IMG/VR virus record: IMGVR_UViG_3300044729_001638
Span: 1-38,265 of that record
Origin: a virus
DNA length: 38,265 nucleotides
Strand: one strand, 5' to 3'
In this document: positions 1 through 8,776 of the stretch, piece after piece
How positions within the stretch are numbered: the first letter of the stretch is position 1
How the letters are laid out: each line of letters opens with the position of its first letter
Position numbers and translations under genes: made by a program
Notes under the pieces: model-generated
The model's input: only the letters and a program-made list of their open reading frames with translations
Database searches by the model: none
What the model was told of the DNA's origin: nothing

Positions 1-603
1 GGCGACCCAACTCGCACAACTCGCGGTGATTTCGCGTGTGCTCAGGTTCTGAACCGTTACACACTTGAGCAGGTGGCGATTTGGCGCGGAAAAACTTCTC
101 CCGGCACATTTGCCGAAGAGTTGTTCAAGATCGGCACCTATTTCAACAATGCGCTGCTCGTACCCGAAATCGAGGGCCCCGGTCACATGACTGTCGGCCA
201 GTTGATCGGCATGAACTATCCGAACATCTTCCGGCGCAAGAAGGTCGACCGCACAACCCATTCCAATGTCCCCACCTATGGATGGTCGACAACGGCCCAC
301 AACAAGGAACTTGCTATCGGCTGGCTACTGCAGAACGTGATCTCTAAGGAACTGCTGATCCACGATCACCACACCTACATGGAGATGCGAGATTACGTCA
401 CGCAGGACACAGGAGGTTACGGTCCCGCAGATGAAAAGCATGGCCATGACGACACAGTCATGTCGATAGCCATCGCTGTCACAGGCCACAAGATGTCAGG
501 CCCCCCACCAGACACGACGACATCAATGCCAGCTCTGCTCGATCGCCTCAACAACAAGCGTCCAGATGACGCATACGCCTATCCGGGAGAAGAAAGTGCC
601 TAA
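1..603 (+). CDS. terL: Terminase large subunit, C-terminal nuclease part (5' truncated by window edge)
   Basis: The frame is open from base 1, so only about the last 200 residues are present. It reads GDPTRTTRGDFACAQVL at the very start, which fits the first acidic motif of the RNase H-fold terminase nuclease. VPEIEGPG (about residue 57) is a second acidic motif, and HGHDDTVMSIAIA near the C-terminus is the typical last Asp motif. The family cuts concatemeric phage DNA and docks on the portal, whose gene lies just downstream. The ATPase domain should lie outside the window. The stop at 601-603 overlaps the next gene by 8 bases. Confidence is high because of motif order and synteny with the portal. 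Confidence 0.9.
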   Translation, partial: GDPTRTTRGDFACAQVLNRYTLEQVAIWRGKTSPGTFAEELFKIGTYFNNALLVPEIEGPGHMTVGQLIGMNYPNIFRRKKVDRTTHSNVPTYGWSTTAHNKELAIGWLLQNVISKELLIHDHHTYMEMRDYVTQDTGGYGPADEKHGHDDTVMSIAIAVTGHKMSGPPPDTTTSMPALLDRLNNKRPDDAYAYPGEESA

Positions 604-904
604 ACACCACTTTATTTGCAAGTTGTGCGGTGACGAAAAGATCGTCATTGTCTCGATTCGCGAAGATTCGCCAGATCATCCAGATTGCGAAACCTGCAAG
701 TCGAGGATGGCGAAGCGTTACTCGTTTTCTGCGGGTCGAGTGCCGATTGAGATCATGTCAACTGGCAGCGGCTATCATTCATCTGAGCGTTCCTACAAGG
801 ATTCGGTGAAGCGAATGAATGAGGACGCCTACAATCGCACAGGTTTCGAGTCGGATTTCCAACCGTTTGATCCTCGTGACCCCGACCAGACACCCCTAAC
901 ATAG
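596..904 (+). CDS. Small zinc-ribbon protein (FmdB-like), 102 aa
   Basis: The GTG start at 596 is preferred because GGGAGA (585-590) lies 5 bases upstream. An ATG at 566 would give a longer overlap with the terminase and no ribosome site. Four cysteines (C8, C11, C31, C34) form a CxxC-x19-CxxC zinc ribbon like the FmdB-type ribbons found in many phage genomes near the terminase. The C-terminal half is polar and unstructured-looking. It may help regulation or packaging, but no specific role can be read from the sequence. It overlaps terL by 8 bases and ends 4 bases before the portal gene, so it is probably co-translated. Confidence 0.8.
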   Translation: MPKHHFICKLCGDEKIVIVSIREDSPDHPDCETCKSRMAKRYSFSAGRVPIEIMSTGSGYHSSERSYKDSVKRMNEDAYNRTGFESDFQPFDPRDPDQTPLT

Positions 905-908
905 AACC

Positions 909-2672
909 GTGGCGCTCAACCCGAAGTCTCCGTCAATCGTTTCTGACGCATTGACCATGTTCAACCATGCCAAGGACAAGCGCCGCACGCTGGTTGGCAA
1001 ATGGACGACGAACTATCACATTGTCCACAACCGCACTTGGGGGGCTGGGCGTCCTGCCGGGCATCCTCGAACCGAAATTCCTGAGATCTATCCAATTCTC
1101 GCGTCGATTGTGGCGTGGGAAACGGATATGACCCCACAGTTCAAGATTGCGCCGAATGTGCCGCCGTTCTCTCCGTATGCGGCCATGTATGACGACCTTG
1201 CCGCTGATCTTGAGTGGATTCTCAACACAAACTGGGAAACCCTCGATTACGACATGGAGGTGTCCCAAATTCTTTGGGATGGCGAGGTGTACGGCATCGG
1301 CTACGGCAAGGCCGTGTGGGATGCCCCGTCAAGCGGTGGCCTCGGTGATGTTTACCTGCGTCGAGTCGACCCTTTCTGCGTTTATCTGGATCCCGACGCT
1401 CGTTCATGGAAAGACATTTCGTACATCTTCGAGACAAAGTCGATCAGCAAGGACGAGCTGAAGCGTCGCTTCCCGAAGGCTGACTTGTCGAACACCAACT
1501 TCCGACTCATGGACGCCCCCGAAGCTCCGACGCAGCTTGACTCTCAGGGTGGCTACGGACGTAACACGATTCGACCCAACCCCGGATCTCTGCCTAAGCC
1601 GGGTGGCGGAACGAACGTCACCTCGTTCGGTGGGGGCAGCAAGGTCAACGCCACAGTTATCGACGACTCGGTGACACTTGTTGAACTCTGGTACCGCACA
1701 ATCGAAAAGTCTGATCTCGGCGAACCAGAGATCCCTGATCCGACGCCGAAGACGCCGAACCGTTCTGAATACAAGGACGAGTGGCGCTGCTTGATCTTCT
1801 GTGGCGACCAGATCCTCATGGACAAGTCGGCCACAGACATCTTCGGGCACGGTCGTCATCCGTACTCTCGGTATGTCCCCCTTGAAGAGGGGGAGCTGTA
1901 CGGCTATTCGCTAGTCGAGCAGCTTGCCCCAATGCAGATTTCGATCAACCGCCTGTTTGCCGCTGTTGAACACAACGCGTGGCTGTCAGGCAACCCGATC
2001 CTCATCAAGCGTCAGGGTGACCGTCAGACACTTACGAACCGTCCCGGCGAAGTTTTTGATGCGCAGGACCCGAATTCGGATGTCCGTTGGCTTGTTCCGC
2101 CGCCGATCTCCCCGTCTCACATCACAGTTATCGACCGGATTATCGCCGAAATGGAACGGGTTTCTGGCATGTCGGCGATTGTCCGCGGAAGTCAGCCTCA
2201 GGGGCGACCCTCTGAGGGGCTGATGAATACGGTTCAGGACTCTGCATTTGTGCGAATTCGCCAGCGTCTTCGCAACTTTGAGCGGTTCCTGCGCGAAGCC
2301 GGATTCCTTCTCGCTTCAATGGTGGCCGAGTTCTACGACACTCAGCGAATCCTGTCCCGTGTCGGCAACGACGACCAGTCCACCGCTCTCGCTCTCAGTA
2401 ACCAGCATTTCTTCACGCCCACAAAGGATGGACTTGAGCCTCTGCGCTTCAACATTGCTGTGCGTGCTGGTGCTTTTGGGGCGATTGGCCGTGAGGCACG
2501 CGCATCAATGTATGAGCGTTTCTTTGCGATGGGGGCAATTGATTCGGCTGCGTTGTTGCAGTTGACAGGGGTTCCAAACTGGAAAGACATTTCCGACAGA
2601 GTCCAGTCTCAGCAACAGATGGCTGGTACTCTCGGTATGCCACCAACTCAACGAGCAGCAGCCCGGAGATAG
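909..2672 (+). CDS. Portal protein, 587 aa
   Basis: The GTG start is 4 bases after the zinc-ribbon stop. Length and composition fit a podoviral portal. An N-terminal helical part is followed by a tryptophan- and aspartate-rich core with YGIGYGKAVWDAP and RRVDPFCVYLDPDAR. The segment around YGYSLVEQLAPMQISINRL (about residues 330-350) and the following VSGMSAIVRG...PSEGLMNTVQ resemble the wing/stem part of podovirus-type portals. A Gly/Asn/Pro-rich insert lies around residues 210-250. The portal forms the dodecameric DNA channel at one capsid vertex. Position directly after terL supports the call. Confidence 0.88.
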   Translation: MALNPKSPSIVSDALTMFNHAKDKRRTLVGKWTTNYHIVHNRTWGAGRPAGHPRTEIPEIYPILASIVAWETDMTPQFKIAPNVPPFSPYAAMYDDLAADLEWILNTNWETLDYDMEVSQILWDGEVYGIGYGKAVWDAPSSGGLGDVYLRRVDPFCVYLDPDARSWKDISYIFETKSISKDELKRRFPKADLSNTNFRLMDAPEAPTQLDSQGGYGRNTIRPNPGSLPKPGGGTNVTSFGGGSKVNATVIDDSVTLVELWYRTIEKSDLGEPEIPDPTPKTPNRSEYKDEWRCLIFCGDQILMDKSATDIFGHGRHPYSRYVPLEEGELYGYSLVEQLAPMQISINRLFAAVEHNAWLSGNPILIKRQGDRQTLTNRPGEVFDAQDPNSDVRWLVPPPISPSHITVIDRIIAEMERVSGMSAIVRGSQPQGRPSEGLMNTVQDSAFVRIRQRLRNFERFLREAGFLLASMVAEFYDTQRILSRVGNDDQSTALALSNQHFFTPTKDGLEPLRFNIAVRAGAFGAIGREARASMYERFFAMGAIDSAALLQLTGVPNWKDISDRVQSQQQMAGTLGMPPTQRAAARR

Positions 2673-2675
2673 AGC

Positions 2676-4799
2676 ATGTCAGTTCAGCCGCAGATTTCGT
2701 ACAACAAGTCTGATACGACTTCAGCTACGAACACGACGACTTCGTACAGCGATGAGGACGTTGTTCTTGACCCAACATTTCCGTCTCGTCACCCAAACAT
2801 TGTTGGGTCGCTGTACGGGCGTACTGAAGTTGGTGTGACTGTTGGGACTTCGGCTTCCCCTCAGCCGACGAACAGTCGAACCATCCTTTTTGAGGACGCA
2901 GAGGGTCTTCCCGGAGTCCTGAACTACATCTGGAACGCCCTTGGTGGAGCCGGTTTGAACGAGGTGTTCCAGAGTTTCCTTGCTACTGACAGCGGCTTCC
3001 AGTACCACTTCTACTTTGACGACAAGACGACTCCAGCTTTTTCGGTGGACGCGTTTGAGCTGTTCACTTTTATGGGTGGTGCCCGAGCTTTTGAAACTCC
3101 TCGTGTTGGTGTTTCAAAGATTGAGGGCAACGACGTAATCAACTATGACGGCTTCGGGGCCTACCGATACCTTTTCGCCCCTTACCGCTACTACTGCAGA
3201 GTTGAAATCGAAAGCGTAAATCCTGACAGTTACGGGATTTGGGCGCAGGTCGGTGGTTTTCGTCTCAAGGACGAATACTCTGGCTCGAAGAAGAGTTGGA
3301 CGATGGCCATCAATGCGGCTGATGCGGCCCCGCAGTACGCCCTTATTGATGCCGGAATTCCATCGCTTGCATTTTTCAAGCAGTCCAATGTCCCAGTTGT
3401 GACCCCTGTTAAGGGCCAGATTGAATCCGTTTCTGCCCGCTTTAGGGTTGTTTCGGGTGCTGTTGCTGCTCAAGAGGGCGATATCGCGCTTTTCTCTCGT
3501 GCCGACAATCCTCTCCCTGATGTGCGAAGCACCGGGATGGAGGACTGGTCGAACTCTGCTTTTGGTACGGCACGCTACGAGTTGAGTGACTACTTTGCGC
3601 CATCGGTTAGTTTCAACACCCCCGGCGCAACCCACACACACAATTTTGTGGATCCGGTTACTGGTGACGCAATCACCTCATCTACGCCTTCTGCTGCGTC
3701 TGGCGCACACACCCATACAGTTCTGATTCGCGGTGTCACTTACACGACTGACTCTGTCAGCTCTGGTGGAAGCGGCACAACCAATCACACTCACACGATT
3801 CTGACTGGGATCCCCGCTGCTAAGCCGACTGCTTGGCCTGCCGGTTCACACAACGGTTTTGGTGGTGTGATGCACTACCGTTTCCTTCAGAACGATCCGT
3901 TCTTTTTTGAGGATGGATTTAAGGCCCGTTGGCATGTTGGTCAGTTCGGTCAGCCCGGCAACGAAACCGCGACCGTTGACGTTCGTCTGTGTGCATCAGC
4001 TTGGGCTGATGGATGGCGCTCGCAGAATACAAACATTATGCCCAGTCCGGGTTCTGCAGCTCTTGAGTCGCGCCGAATTTACGATCTTGATTTTGCCAAC
4101 AAGTCGCTGGCAACCTTGCCGTCGTTCTTTGGCGGGACATGGGTTGATTTCGGTGCTGCTGGCGGCACGATCACATTCACGAACGATGGAATGAAGATCG
4201 AACCAAGCCCCACTTACGCCTCGGACACAAAGGGCATTGCGGTTCCTATGCCGACCACAGCGCCGACGACCGTTCATCCGACAGGGTCAGACGATGATTC
4301 CTGCCTGCTTTACACCGCTACAGGAAAGATTGACGCTCGACTTCTTGGTGGAGGAGCCCCTCTGGCTTTGATGAACTTTGGTGTTTCCTGTCGTGGTGCG
4401 GTTGCCCCTCTGGATGCGACTGGCGGAAACGGCGTTGTGTTCGGATTGCCGCCAAGTTCATCGGGTGGTCCGACCGAATATCAGGGTTTTGTTGAGCATC
4501 GTTACCGGAATACGCCAATTCAGAATGTGCTGATTGGCAAGAACCTTGATATGGATTCTGCCGACATCACTCTTGCCGTGCTTGTTGACAGGCGACGCGA
4601 CTACTCGATCACCGACGTTTTCTACTACTACTACTCACTTCCGGGTGAAAACACTTGGATTCCGTTGGGTTGGTCCGATTCTCAGATTGCGTTTGCTGCA
4701 GCTCCGAATCAGCGACACATCACGATTTCTTCTTTCTCCGCAGTTTCCATCTGGAGCAACTTCTCGGTTTACAAGCTTCCACGAGTTCGAGGTCTGTGA
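2676..4799 (+). CDS. Virion structural protein with three HxH motifs, probably fibre/spike or collar, 707 aa
   Basis: ATG starts 3 bases after the portal stop, with GGAG at about 2665. The protein is rich in Ser, Thr, Gly, Phe and Tyr and looks mostly beta-stranded. Between about residues 318 and 373 it has three HTH-type His-x-His motifs (THTHNF, AHTHTV, NHTHTI), roughly 25 residues apart. In known phage spikes and short tail fibres, HxH motifs from three chains bind a metal ion; that role here is inference. The C-terminal half contains a likely lectin- or concanavalin-type beta-sandwich. It leads a block of four structural genes joined by stop/start overlaps, so they probably form one appendage. 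The exact position in the virion is unknown. Confidence 0.6.
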   Translation: MSVQPQISYNKSDTTSATNTTTSYSDEDVVLDPTFPSRHPNIVGSLYGRTEVGVTVGTSASPQPTNSRTILFEDAEGLPGVLNYIWNALGGAGLNEVFQSFLATDSGFQYHFYFDDKTTPAFSVDAFELFTFMGGARAFETPRVGVSKIEGNDVINYDGFGAYRYLFAPYRYYCRVEIESVNPDSYGIWAQVGGFRLKDEYSGSKKSWTMAINAADAAPQYALIDAGIPSLAFFKQSNVPVVTPVKGQIESVSARFRVVSGAVAAQEGDIALFSRADNPLPDVRSTGMEDWSNSAFGTARYELSDYFAPSVSFNTPGATHTHNFVDPVTGDAITSSTPSAASGAHTHTVLIRGVTYTTDSVSSGGSGTTNHTHTILTGIPAAKPTAWPAGSHNGFGGVMHYRFLQNDPFFFEDGFKARWHVGQFGQPGNETATVDVRLCASAWADGWRSQNTNIMPSPGSAALESRRIYDLDFANKSLATLPSFFGGTWVDFGAAGGTITFTNDGMKIEPSPTYASDTKGIAVPMPTTAPTTVHPTGSDDDSCLLYTATGKIDARLLGGGAPLALMNFGVSCRGAVAPLDATGGNGVVFGLPPSSSGGPTEYQGFVEHRYRNTPIQNVLIGKNLDMDSADITLAVLVDRRRDYSITDVFYYYYSLPGENTWIPLGWSDSQIAFAAAPNQRHITISSFSAVSIWSNFSVYKLPRVRGL

Positions 4800-5092
4800 T
4801 GAAGGGTCAGTCGATTTCAATTAATGCTTCTGTTGTTCGCATTTGGCCTCCTGCTGCAAGTTCGAAGGAGAAGGCTGGGCACGTTGACCAGCCGACAAGT
4901 GTGCTCATCAAGCATCCTTCTGGTGGATCTGCAGTTATTTATCTCGGTGGATCTGATGTAAATAACACGGGACCAAACATTGGTTTTGCTCTTTCGCCTG
5001 GTGAGTCCCTGTCGGTGGATTTGGTTCAGGACGCAATTTATGGAATTGCAAGTTCTGGCACTCATACCGTGTATGTGCTTGCATCGAACTGA
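4799..5092 (+). CDS. Small beta-rich structural protein, 97 aa
   Basis: The ATG at 4799 overlaps the preceding stop (TGATG), so translation is coupled. The protein has the pattern VLIKHPSGGSAVIYLGGSDV...GFALSPGESLSVDL...YGIASSGTHTVYVLAS. The YLGGSDV / PGES / YGIA-SGT / V-VL arrangement recurs in small phage head-fibre or decoration-type proteins. It is a compact beta domain with no signal peptide. Location between two probable appendage genes suggests it is part of the same assembly. The family-type match is from memory of the pattern, so function is only suggested. Confidence 0.6.
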   Translation: MKGQSISINASVVRIWPPAASSKEKAGHVDQPTSVLIKHPSGGSAVIYLGGSDVNNTGPNIGFALSPGESLSVDLVQDAIYGIASSGTHTVYVLASN

Positions 5093-6507
5093 TGCCAAAG
5101 TTTGAAACCCCTCCTCCATTTCGGCCGTATCATCCTTCTAATGGGATGCCTGGCTTTTGGTATGGGAGTTTTTACCGTCAGCGTGTAGATGGCCTGAATG
5201 TTGACGCGAATGCTGTCAATATCATGGCTTCTTTGATTTCTGACAACACCAGACCCGGTGAAGGCGCTCCTTATGCGACGATGACGCCGTTTGGGCAGGA
5301 CAACTGGAACAACAGTTATGTTTCCGGTGCTGCTGCTGCCAGCTACTTTTCTGATGTTTGGCCTAATCCGGGTGCACTATCAGTCACTCAAACCAACTGG
5401 AACATTCTCAGATCTGACCGTTCGACGGCAAACCCCCATCCTTACTTCTCTGATTTGAGGCAGCAGGACGCCACTAGGGCCAACCCCCTTTTTGGTGGTG
5501 GCTATCTGGTTGGCATTTCTGGTGATCGACATGCAACCCTTTGGATTCCGTCAAAGCGGATGCTGGTTGAAGCGATCGGCTACAGCGGGCTTAACGCTTC
5601 TTGCGAAGCAATCGTCAAATACTCTTGGGGCGACGAAAATTCTGGGATCCCGAATTTCACTTTGCCGCTCGCTTCTACTGGCGGAGGGCCTGCAGGCGCA
5701 AACGCTGCGTCTATTCCTGTTGGGCCGCTTTTTTTCACCTACGACGATCTTCTTGAGTGCGGAGAAACTGGCGATCTCGGCCACATGGTTGGCATCTCGC
5801 TTCGCAACTATGGGCGCATTAGCGCAGGCCAGCCGACCGGCTGGTACAGGTGGCCTGCTCGCCGGTCTGATGGCACGATTGACGGCAGCGCCGTCAAGGC
5901 TGGTCAGGTGTTTCGCCTGAAGTCGACGTTCAACGAGGCGACAGCATTTCCGACGAATCAGCCGCTTCGTGCGCTTGCTCGTACTTTGAAGAAGTACGGC
6001 ATGATCGTGTATGACCGCAATTTCAACATCGCCAAGATCACGGTCCCCAACGACCCCAAGTGGCCGACTGGTTCACAAGATTTGGGGGTTGTGCTCGGCA
6101 ACAAGTTGCCGTTGTCGAATTTCGAGCCGGTTGACATGGATCCGATTGCCGGGCCGACCAACAGCATTCAGGTGCTTGCCCCGTTTCCGGAAGCCGATTC
6201 GTTCGGGGTTCTACAGTCGGTTATTGGCTTTACTCCCGCTTACGGCGGGGAGCAGATCACGTTGAACGGCGACAATTTGACGGGAACGACCAAGGTGGTA
6301 ATCACCGGGGCGCTTTCCGCCGTCAGCTTCACGGTTGTTAACGACAACACGCTGACGTTTGTGGCCCCGCCCGGACAGCCGGGTTTGTGCGATTTTTGGG
6401 TTGAAAACATTTACGGGTCCAGCAACTTTCTCGACTTTGAATACACGACAGTTATTCCTAGTCGGAATGTTCATTCCGCCTCATCTGGGCGGATGGGACT
6501 TGGATGA
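5092..6507 (+). CDS. Virion protein with C-terminal IPT/TIG domain, 471 aa
   Basis: ATG at 5092 overlaps the previous stop (TGATG). The N-terminal about 370 residues are Pro-, Gly- and Trp-rich and not recognised; short stretches such as FWYGSFYRQRVDG and DNTRPGEGAPYATMTP look like virion protein. Residues about 378-455 (VIGFTPAYGGEQITLNGDNLTG... TLTFVAPPGQPGLCDFWVEN) match the Ig-like IPT/TIG fold that phages often display on virion surfaces. Such domains are usually accessory carbohydrate- or surface-binding modules. The gene continues the overlapping appendage block. Assignment as a structural protein is firm; its place in the particle is not. Confidence 0.62.
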   Translation: MPKFETPPPFRPYHPSNGMPGFWYGSFYRQRVDGLNVDANAVNIMASLISDNTRPGEGAPYATMTPFGQDNWNNSYVSGAAAASYFSDVWPNPGALSVTQTNWNILRSDRSTANPHPYFSDLRQQDATRANPLFGGGYLVGISGDRHATLWIPSKRMLVEAIGYSGLNASCEAIVKYSWGDENSGIPNFTLPLASTGGGPAGANAASIPVGPLFFTYDDLLECGETGDLGHMVGISLRNYGRISAGQPTGWYRWPARRSDGTIDGSAVKAGQVFRLKSTFNEATAFPTNQPLRALARTLKKYGMIVYDRNFNIAKITVPNDPKWPTGSQDLGVVLGNKLPLSNFEPVDMDPIAGPTNSIQVLAPFPEADSFGVLQSVIGFTPAYGGEQITLNGDNLTGTTKVVITGALSAVSFTVVNDNTLTFVAPPGQPGLCDFWVENIYGSSNFLDFEYTTVIPSRNVHSASSGRMGLG

Positions 6508-6513
6508 TACAAT
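6505..6513 (+). promoter_or_regulatory. Candidate extended -10 promoter for a leaderless gene
   Basis: TGATACAAT overlaps the stop codon of the IPT/TIG gene and fits TGn-TAnnnT, the extended -10 form. The ATG of the next gene at 6520 lies 7 bases downstream, where transcription would begin. No Shine-Dalgarno sequence precedes that ATG. No good -35 box is visible. Confidence 0.4.
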
Positions 6514-6519
6514 TTCAAA

Positions 6520-6996
6520 ATGATGTCGTTCTCAAAGGCTCCAAGTAGGGCAATCCAGATTGTCACTTCTTCTACTTACACCGCCTCAACTGAGGATGTT
6601 CTCCTCATCGCCACATCTGGTGCGTGCACCGTTTCTCTTCCTCCTTGTTCCACTCGGTTCAATAAGAGTTTGAGATTCAGCGTTGTTTCTACTGGCGGCG
6701 CTGGAGCTTTGGTCACGATCAATGCTGCATCCAATGACGAAATTGGATTTCCGTTTGCTTCGATCACTTCTGTTCGGATTCCTCAGGGTGCAACATTTGA
6801 AATCACTCCAGTTGATTTCTCTACCCAGCTTCCACCAACACCCCCTGCTACAGGGCATTTTTGGACCCTTGAAGAGCTTGAAGGGAATCTCGGCTACATG
6901 CCGTTGTGGTGGGATCTTGCGGCAGGTACACCAACTCCGGCTACAGGACAGGTCATTGAATTCGACGGAACTGCCCCCGTTTGGGCTACTCCGTAA
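6520..6996 (+). CDS. Structural protein, fibre-like N-terminus, 158 aa
   Basis: Starts ATGATG at 6520/6523; there is no ribosome site upstream, and a candidate promoter places the transcription start at the ATG. Residues 10-110 (IQIVTSSTYTASTEDVLLIATSGACTVSLP ... VTINAASNDEIG) resemble the short beta modules of phage tail fibres that carry a TVTLP-like strand followed by IK/IN repeats. The C-terminus (TPATGQVIEFDGTAPVWATP) is the linker-like motif often found before fibre tips. It is the last gene of the appendage block. Confidence 0.55.
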   Translation: MMSFSKAPSRAIQIVTSSTYTASTEDVLLIATSGACTVSLPPCSTRFNKSLRFSVVSTGGAGALVTINAASNDEIGFPFASITSVRIPQGATFEITPVDFSTQLPPTPPATGHFWTLEELEGNLGYMPLWWDLAAGTPTPATGQVIEFDGTAPVWATP

Positions 6997-7011
6997 TGTA
7001 GGGTGGATTCT

Positions 7012-7209
7012 ATGGTTGATCCAATGCTCGCCAAGGCAAATTCGCGGGGACGTTCTGCAAAGATCATCACTCCGCAGCTTTCGCATATTTGCTGCACCGT
7101 TGGCGAAACGGGGATCAACTATGACACGACTGCCGAAATTTACGGGGGTGACCCTGTTGCAGGTGGTCGCAAGGAAGCAGTCAACCACGACTACAAGGAT
7201 GACGACTGA
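7012..7209 (+). CDS. Small hypothetical protein, 65 aa
   Basis: The ATG at 7012 is chosen over an in-frame GTG at 7003 because AGGG (7000-7003) sits 8 bases before it. The protein is soluble and mixed-charge, with an acidic, Asp-rich tail (NHDYKDDD). Two adjacent cysteines (SHICCTVGE) have no obvious partner motif. It is not recognised. Its stop overlaps the ATG of the next small gene (TGATG), which supports it being translated. Confidence 0.55.
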   Translation: MVDPMLAKANSRGRSAKIITPQLSHICCTVGETGINYDTTAEIYGGDPVAGGRKEAVNHDYKDDD

Positions 7210-7343
7210 TGGCTGAGTCTCAGGTGAAGAAGGCAAAGGGTGCGCCCATCGTGAAGCTGGGTCATACCGGCAACAAGCATCACGGTCGGGACGAGAAGGT
7301 GCAGGGTGTCATTCCCTCCGCCTACGATCAGTCTGCTGGCTGA
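7209..7343 (+). CDS. Very small basic protein, 44 aa
   Basis: The ATG overlaps the previous stop. The product reads MAESQVKKAKGAPIVKLG, then HTGNKHHGRDEKVQG and a short tail. It is Lys/His/Gly-rich and probably disordered. No family is recognised. Tight coupling on both sides and sense-like codons support a real gene; a role in head assembly is only suggested by position before scaffold and capsid. Confidence 0.5.
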   Translation: MAESQVKKAKGAPIVKLGHTGNKHHGRDEKVQGVIPSAYDQSAG

Positions 7344-7351
7344 CGTAACTC

Positions 7352-7693
7352 GTGGCCGTAAGGAGCACAAACACTTATCAGGAAGGTTTGCAGCGACTCA
7401 TTCAGGATGTCGCTTCAATGCTGATTCTTCCTGATGCGAACGCTGAGTTTCTCATGGGTCTGCAGCAGGCCCTTATTGATGAGGCTCAGGCTCCTTTGCG
7501 TGCCCAAGCGGATGCCGCAATGATGCAGGCGGCACCGTCAGGTAATGCTGCACCTCCCGGAGCGCCGATGATGGCTCCGGGAGGTGCGCCCCCCGGTTTG
7601 GCCCAGCTCCTTGGAGTTGGTGGCCCCGGTGGTGGCTCTGCTCCTCTTCCGCCTGCTCCGGCTGCGGATGAGTTGCGCCGCATGACTGCCTGA
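7352..7693 (+). CDS. Small hypothetical head-region protein, 113 aa
   Basis: GTG start at 7352. The first 50 residues form a helix-prone segment (TYQEGLQRLIQDVASMLILPDANAEFLMGLQQALIDEAQ). The rest is a Pro/Gly/Ala-rich, low-complexity tail (NAAPPGAPMMAPGGAPPG). Not recognised. Similar small helical proteins with Pro/Gly tails often precede scaffold genes in phages, so an assembly role is plausible but unproven. The stop overlaps the start of a promoter-like element. Confidence 0.55.
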   Translation: MAVRSTNTYQEGLQRLIQDVASMLILPDANAEFLMGLQQALIDEAQAPLRAQADAAMMQAAPSGNAAPPGAPMMAPGGAPPGLAQLLGVGGPGGGSAPLPPAPAADELRRMTA

Positions 7694-7731
7694 TTCTGAT
7701 ACGCTTCACGCGTTGTCCAATCAGGAGGAAT
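7693..7731 (+). promoter_or_regulatory. Promoter plus RBS cassette, copy 1 (before scaffold gene)
   Basis: ATTCTGATACGCT (7693-7705) contains an extended -10, TGATACGCT. It is followed by AGGAGGAAT (7723-7731) directly before the ATG. The same two sequences, with the same 28-base distance from the -10 end to the ATG, recur at 10307-10345. No clear -35 box is seen. Confidence 0.5.
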
Positions 7732-7732
7732 G

Positions 7733-8680
7733 ATGAGCGATTACGAAGATGACATCCTCGAAGGTTTTGAAGACCCGAATCGGGTTGCAAACATGGCCGA
7801 GGATCTCAATGAGATGCTCGAAGAATCTCGTCTTCTTGAAGAGTCAGAGCAGGATGACGACGACGACCTTCTTTACGAGGATGAGGTCGGCGAGTACGAG
7901 GATTCCGAAATTGAGGAGCCGCCTTCGTACTACAAGCTTGGCGACTATGAGATTCCTGCAAGTCAGGTAGATGATGTTGTCAATCTTGTCCAATGGGCTT
8001 CTTCGCTTTCTCCCGAGCAGGCAGACCAAATTAACCGTGCTTTGGCCGGAGAGGTGGCCGCTGCATCGCAGGTTGCTGATGTCGAGCCAGCTTCTAGTCA
8101 GCCCTCGATTCCTTCGTACATCGAAGAGCTTGAGTCTTCTGATCCCACAATGGCTCGGTACATGCGGGAGATGTACGAGGAGCGAATCCAGCGAGAGCAG
8201 GAACTTGAAACTCGTTTGAACGAGGTGATGGGTGAACTGACCGCCCTTGAAGGCATTACGGGTGAACGCATTTATGCTGAAACCCGGCAGGAAGTTGCTC
8301 AGGTCGAGGAGAACGTTCGCGACAATTTCCTCGCAGAGTACGGCCTTGACGACGAGGACTACGACCTTCTTGTTGCTACTGCCGGAGAGCTGAACATCAC
8401 AAATTCGATGGTTCAGGCTTACGGCATGGAAGAGGGTTTCCGGAAGACTCTCGAGACTGCACTTTACGCAAATGAGGATCTTCGGAATCGTTCCGTTTCC
8501 AACGAAGTTGAGTCTCGACTTGTTGCAGAGCAGACATCTTCTCGAAAGGAAGCTGCAGCCGGTCTTGCCCCTCAGGGCGGAACAAATCTTCCCACTTCCA
8601 CACCTGCTGGTTTGCCCCAGTCTGAGCGTCGTTCAGCGATGGTTCGTGACATTGAAGCTCTTCTCGGAATGCAGCCTTAA
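7733..8680 (+). CDS. Scaffolding protein, 315 aa
   Basis: The second ATG of ATGATG (7733) is chosen because the AGGAGGAAT-N-ATG layout matches the copy before the 10347 gene. The N-terminal 70 residues are extremely acidic (EEDDDDDLLYEDEVGEYED-like). The middle is helical and coiled-coil-like, including a long helix (ARYMREMYEERIQREQEL). A short basic end (SERRSAMVRDIEALLGMQ) fits the capsid-binding tail of scaffold proteins. Size, charge and position immediately before the major capsid gene support the call. Such proteins guide procapsid assembly and then leave or are degraded. Confidence 0.78.
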   Translation: MSDYEDDILEGFEDPNRVANMAEDLNEMLEESRLLEESEQDDDDDLLYEDEVGEYEDSEIEEPPSYYKLGDYEIPASQVDDVVNLVQWASSLSPEQADQINRALAGEVAAASQVADVEPASSQPSIPSYIEELESSDPTMARYMREMYEERIQREQELETRLNEVMGELTALEGITGERIYAETRQEVAQVEENVRDNFLAEYGLDDEDYDLLVATAGELNITNSMVQAYGMEEGFRKTLETALYANEDLRNRSVSNEVESRLVAEQTSSRKEAAAGLAPQGGTNLPTSTPAGLPQSERRSAMVRDIEALLGMQP

Positions 8681-8776
8681 TTTCTATTCCATACAGAGTT
8701 CCTTGACTTGCTTCAATTTGGTGTAACTTTTATTTGTCCCCCAAGGGACAATCGTCCGTTACACAGGAGCAAATAG
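8681..8776 (+). promoter_or_regulatory. Leader before the major capsid gene: promoter-like boxes and hairpin
   Basis: TTGACT at 8703-8708 could be a -35 box, with TAACTT or nearby T-rich sequence at about 8724-8731 as -10; spacing is not ideal. A perfect hairpin, TGTCCC (8735-8740) with GGGACA (8745-8750) and loop CCAA, follows. It has no T-run, so it is more likely an mRNA-stabilising leader hairpin than a terminator. AGGAG at 8765-8769 is the ribosome site for the ATG at 8777. Confidence 0.45.
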
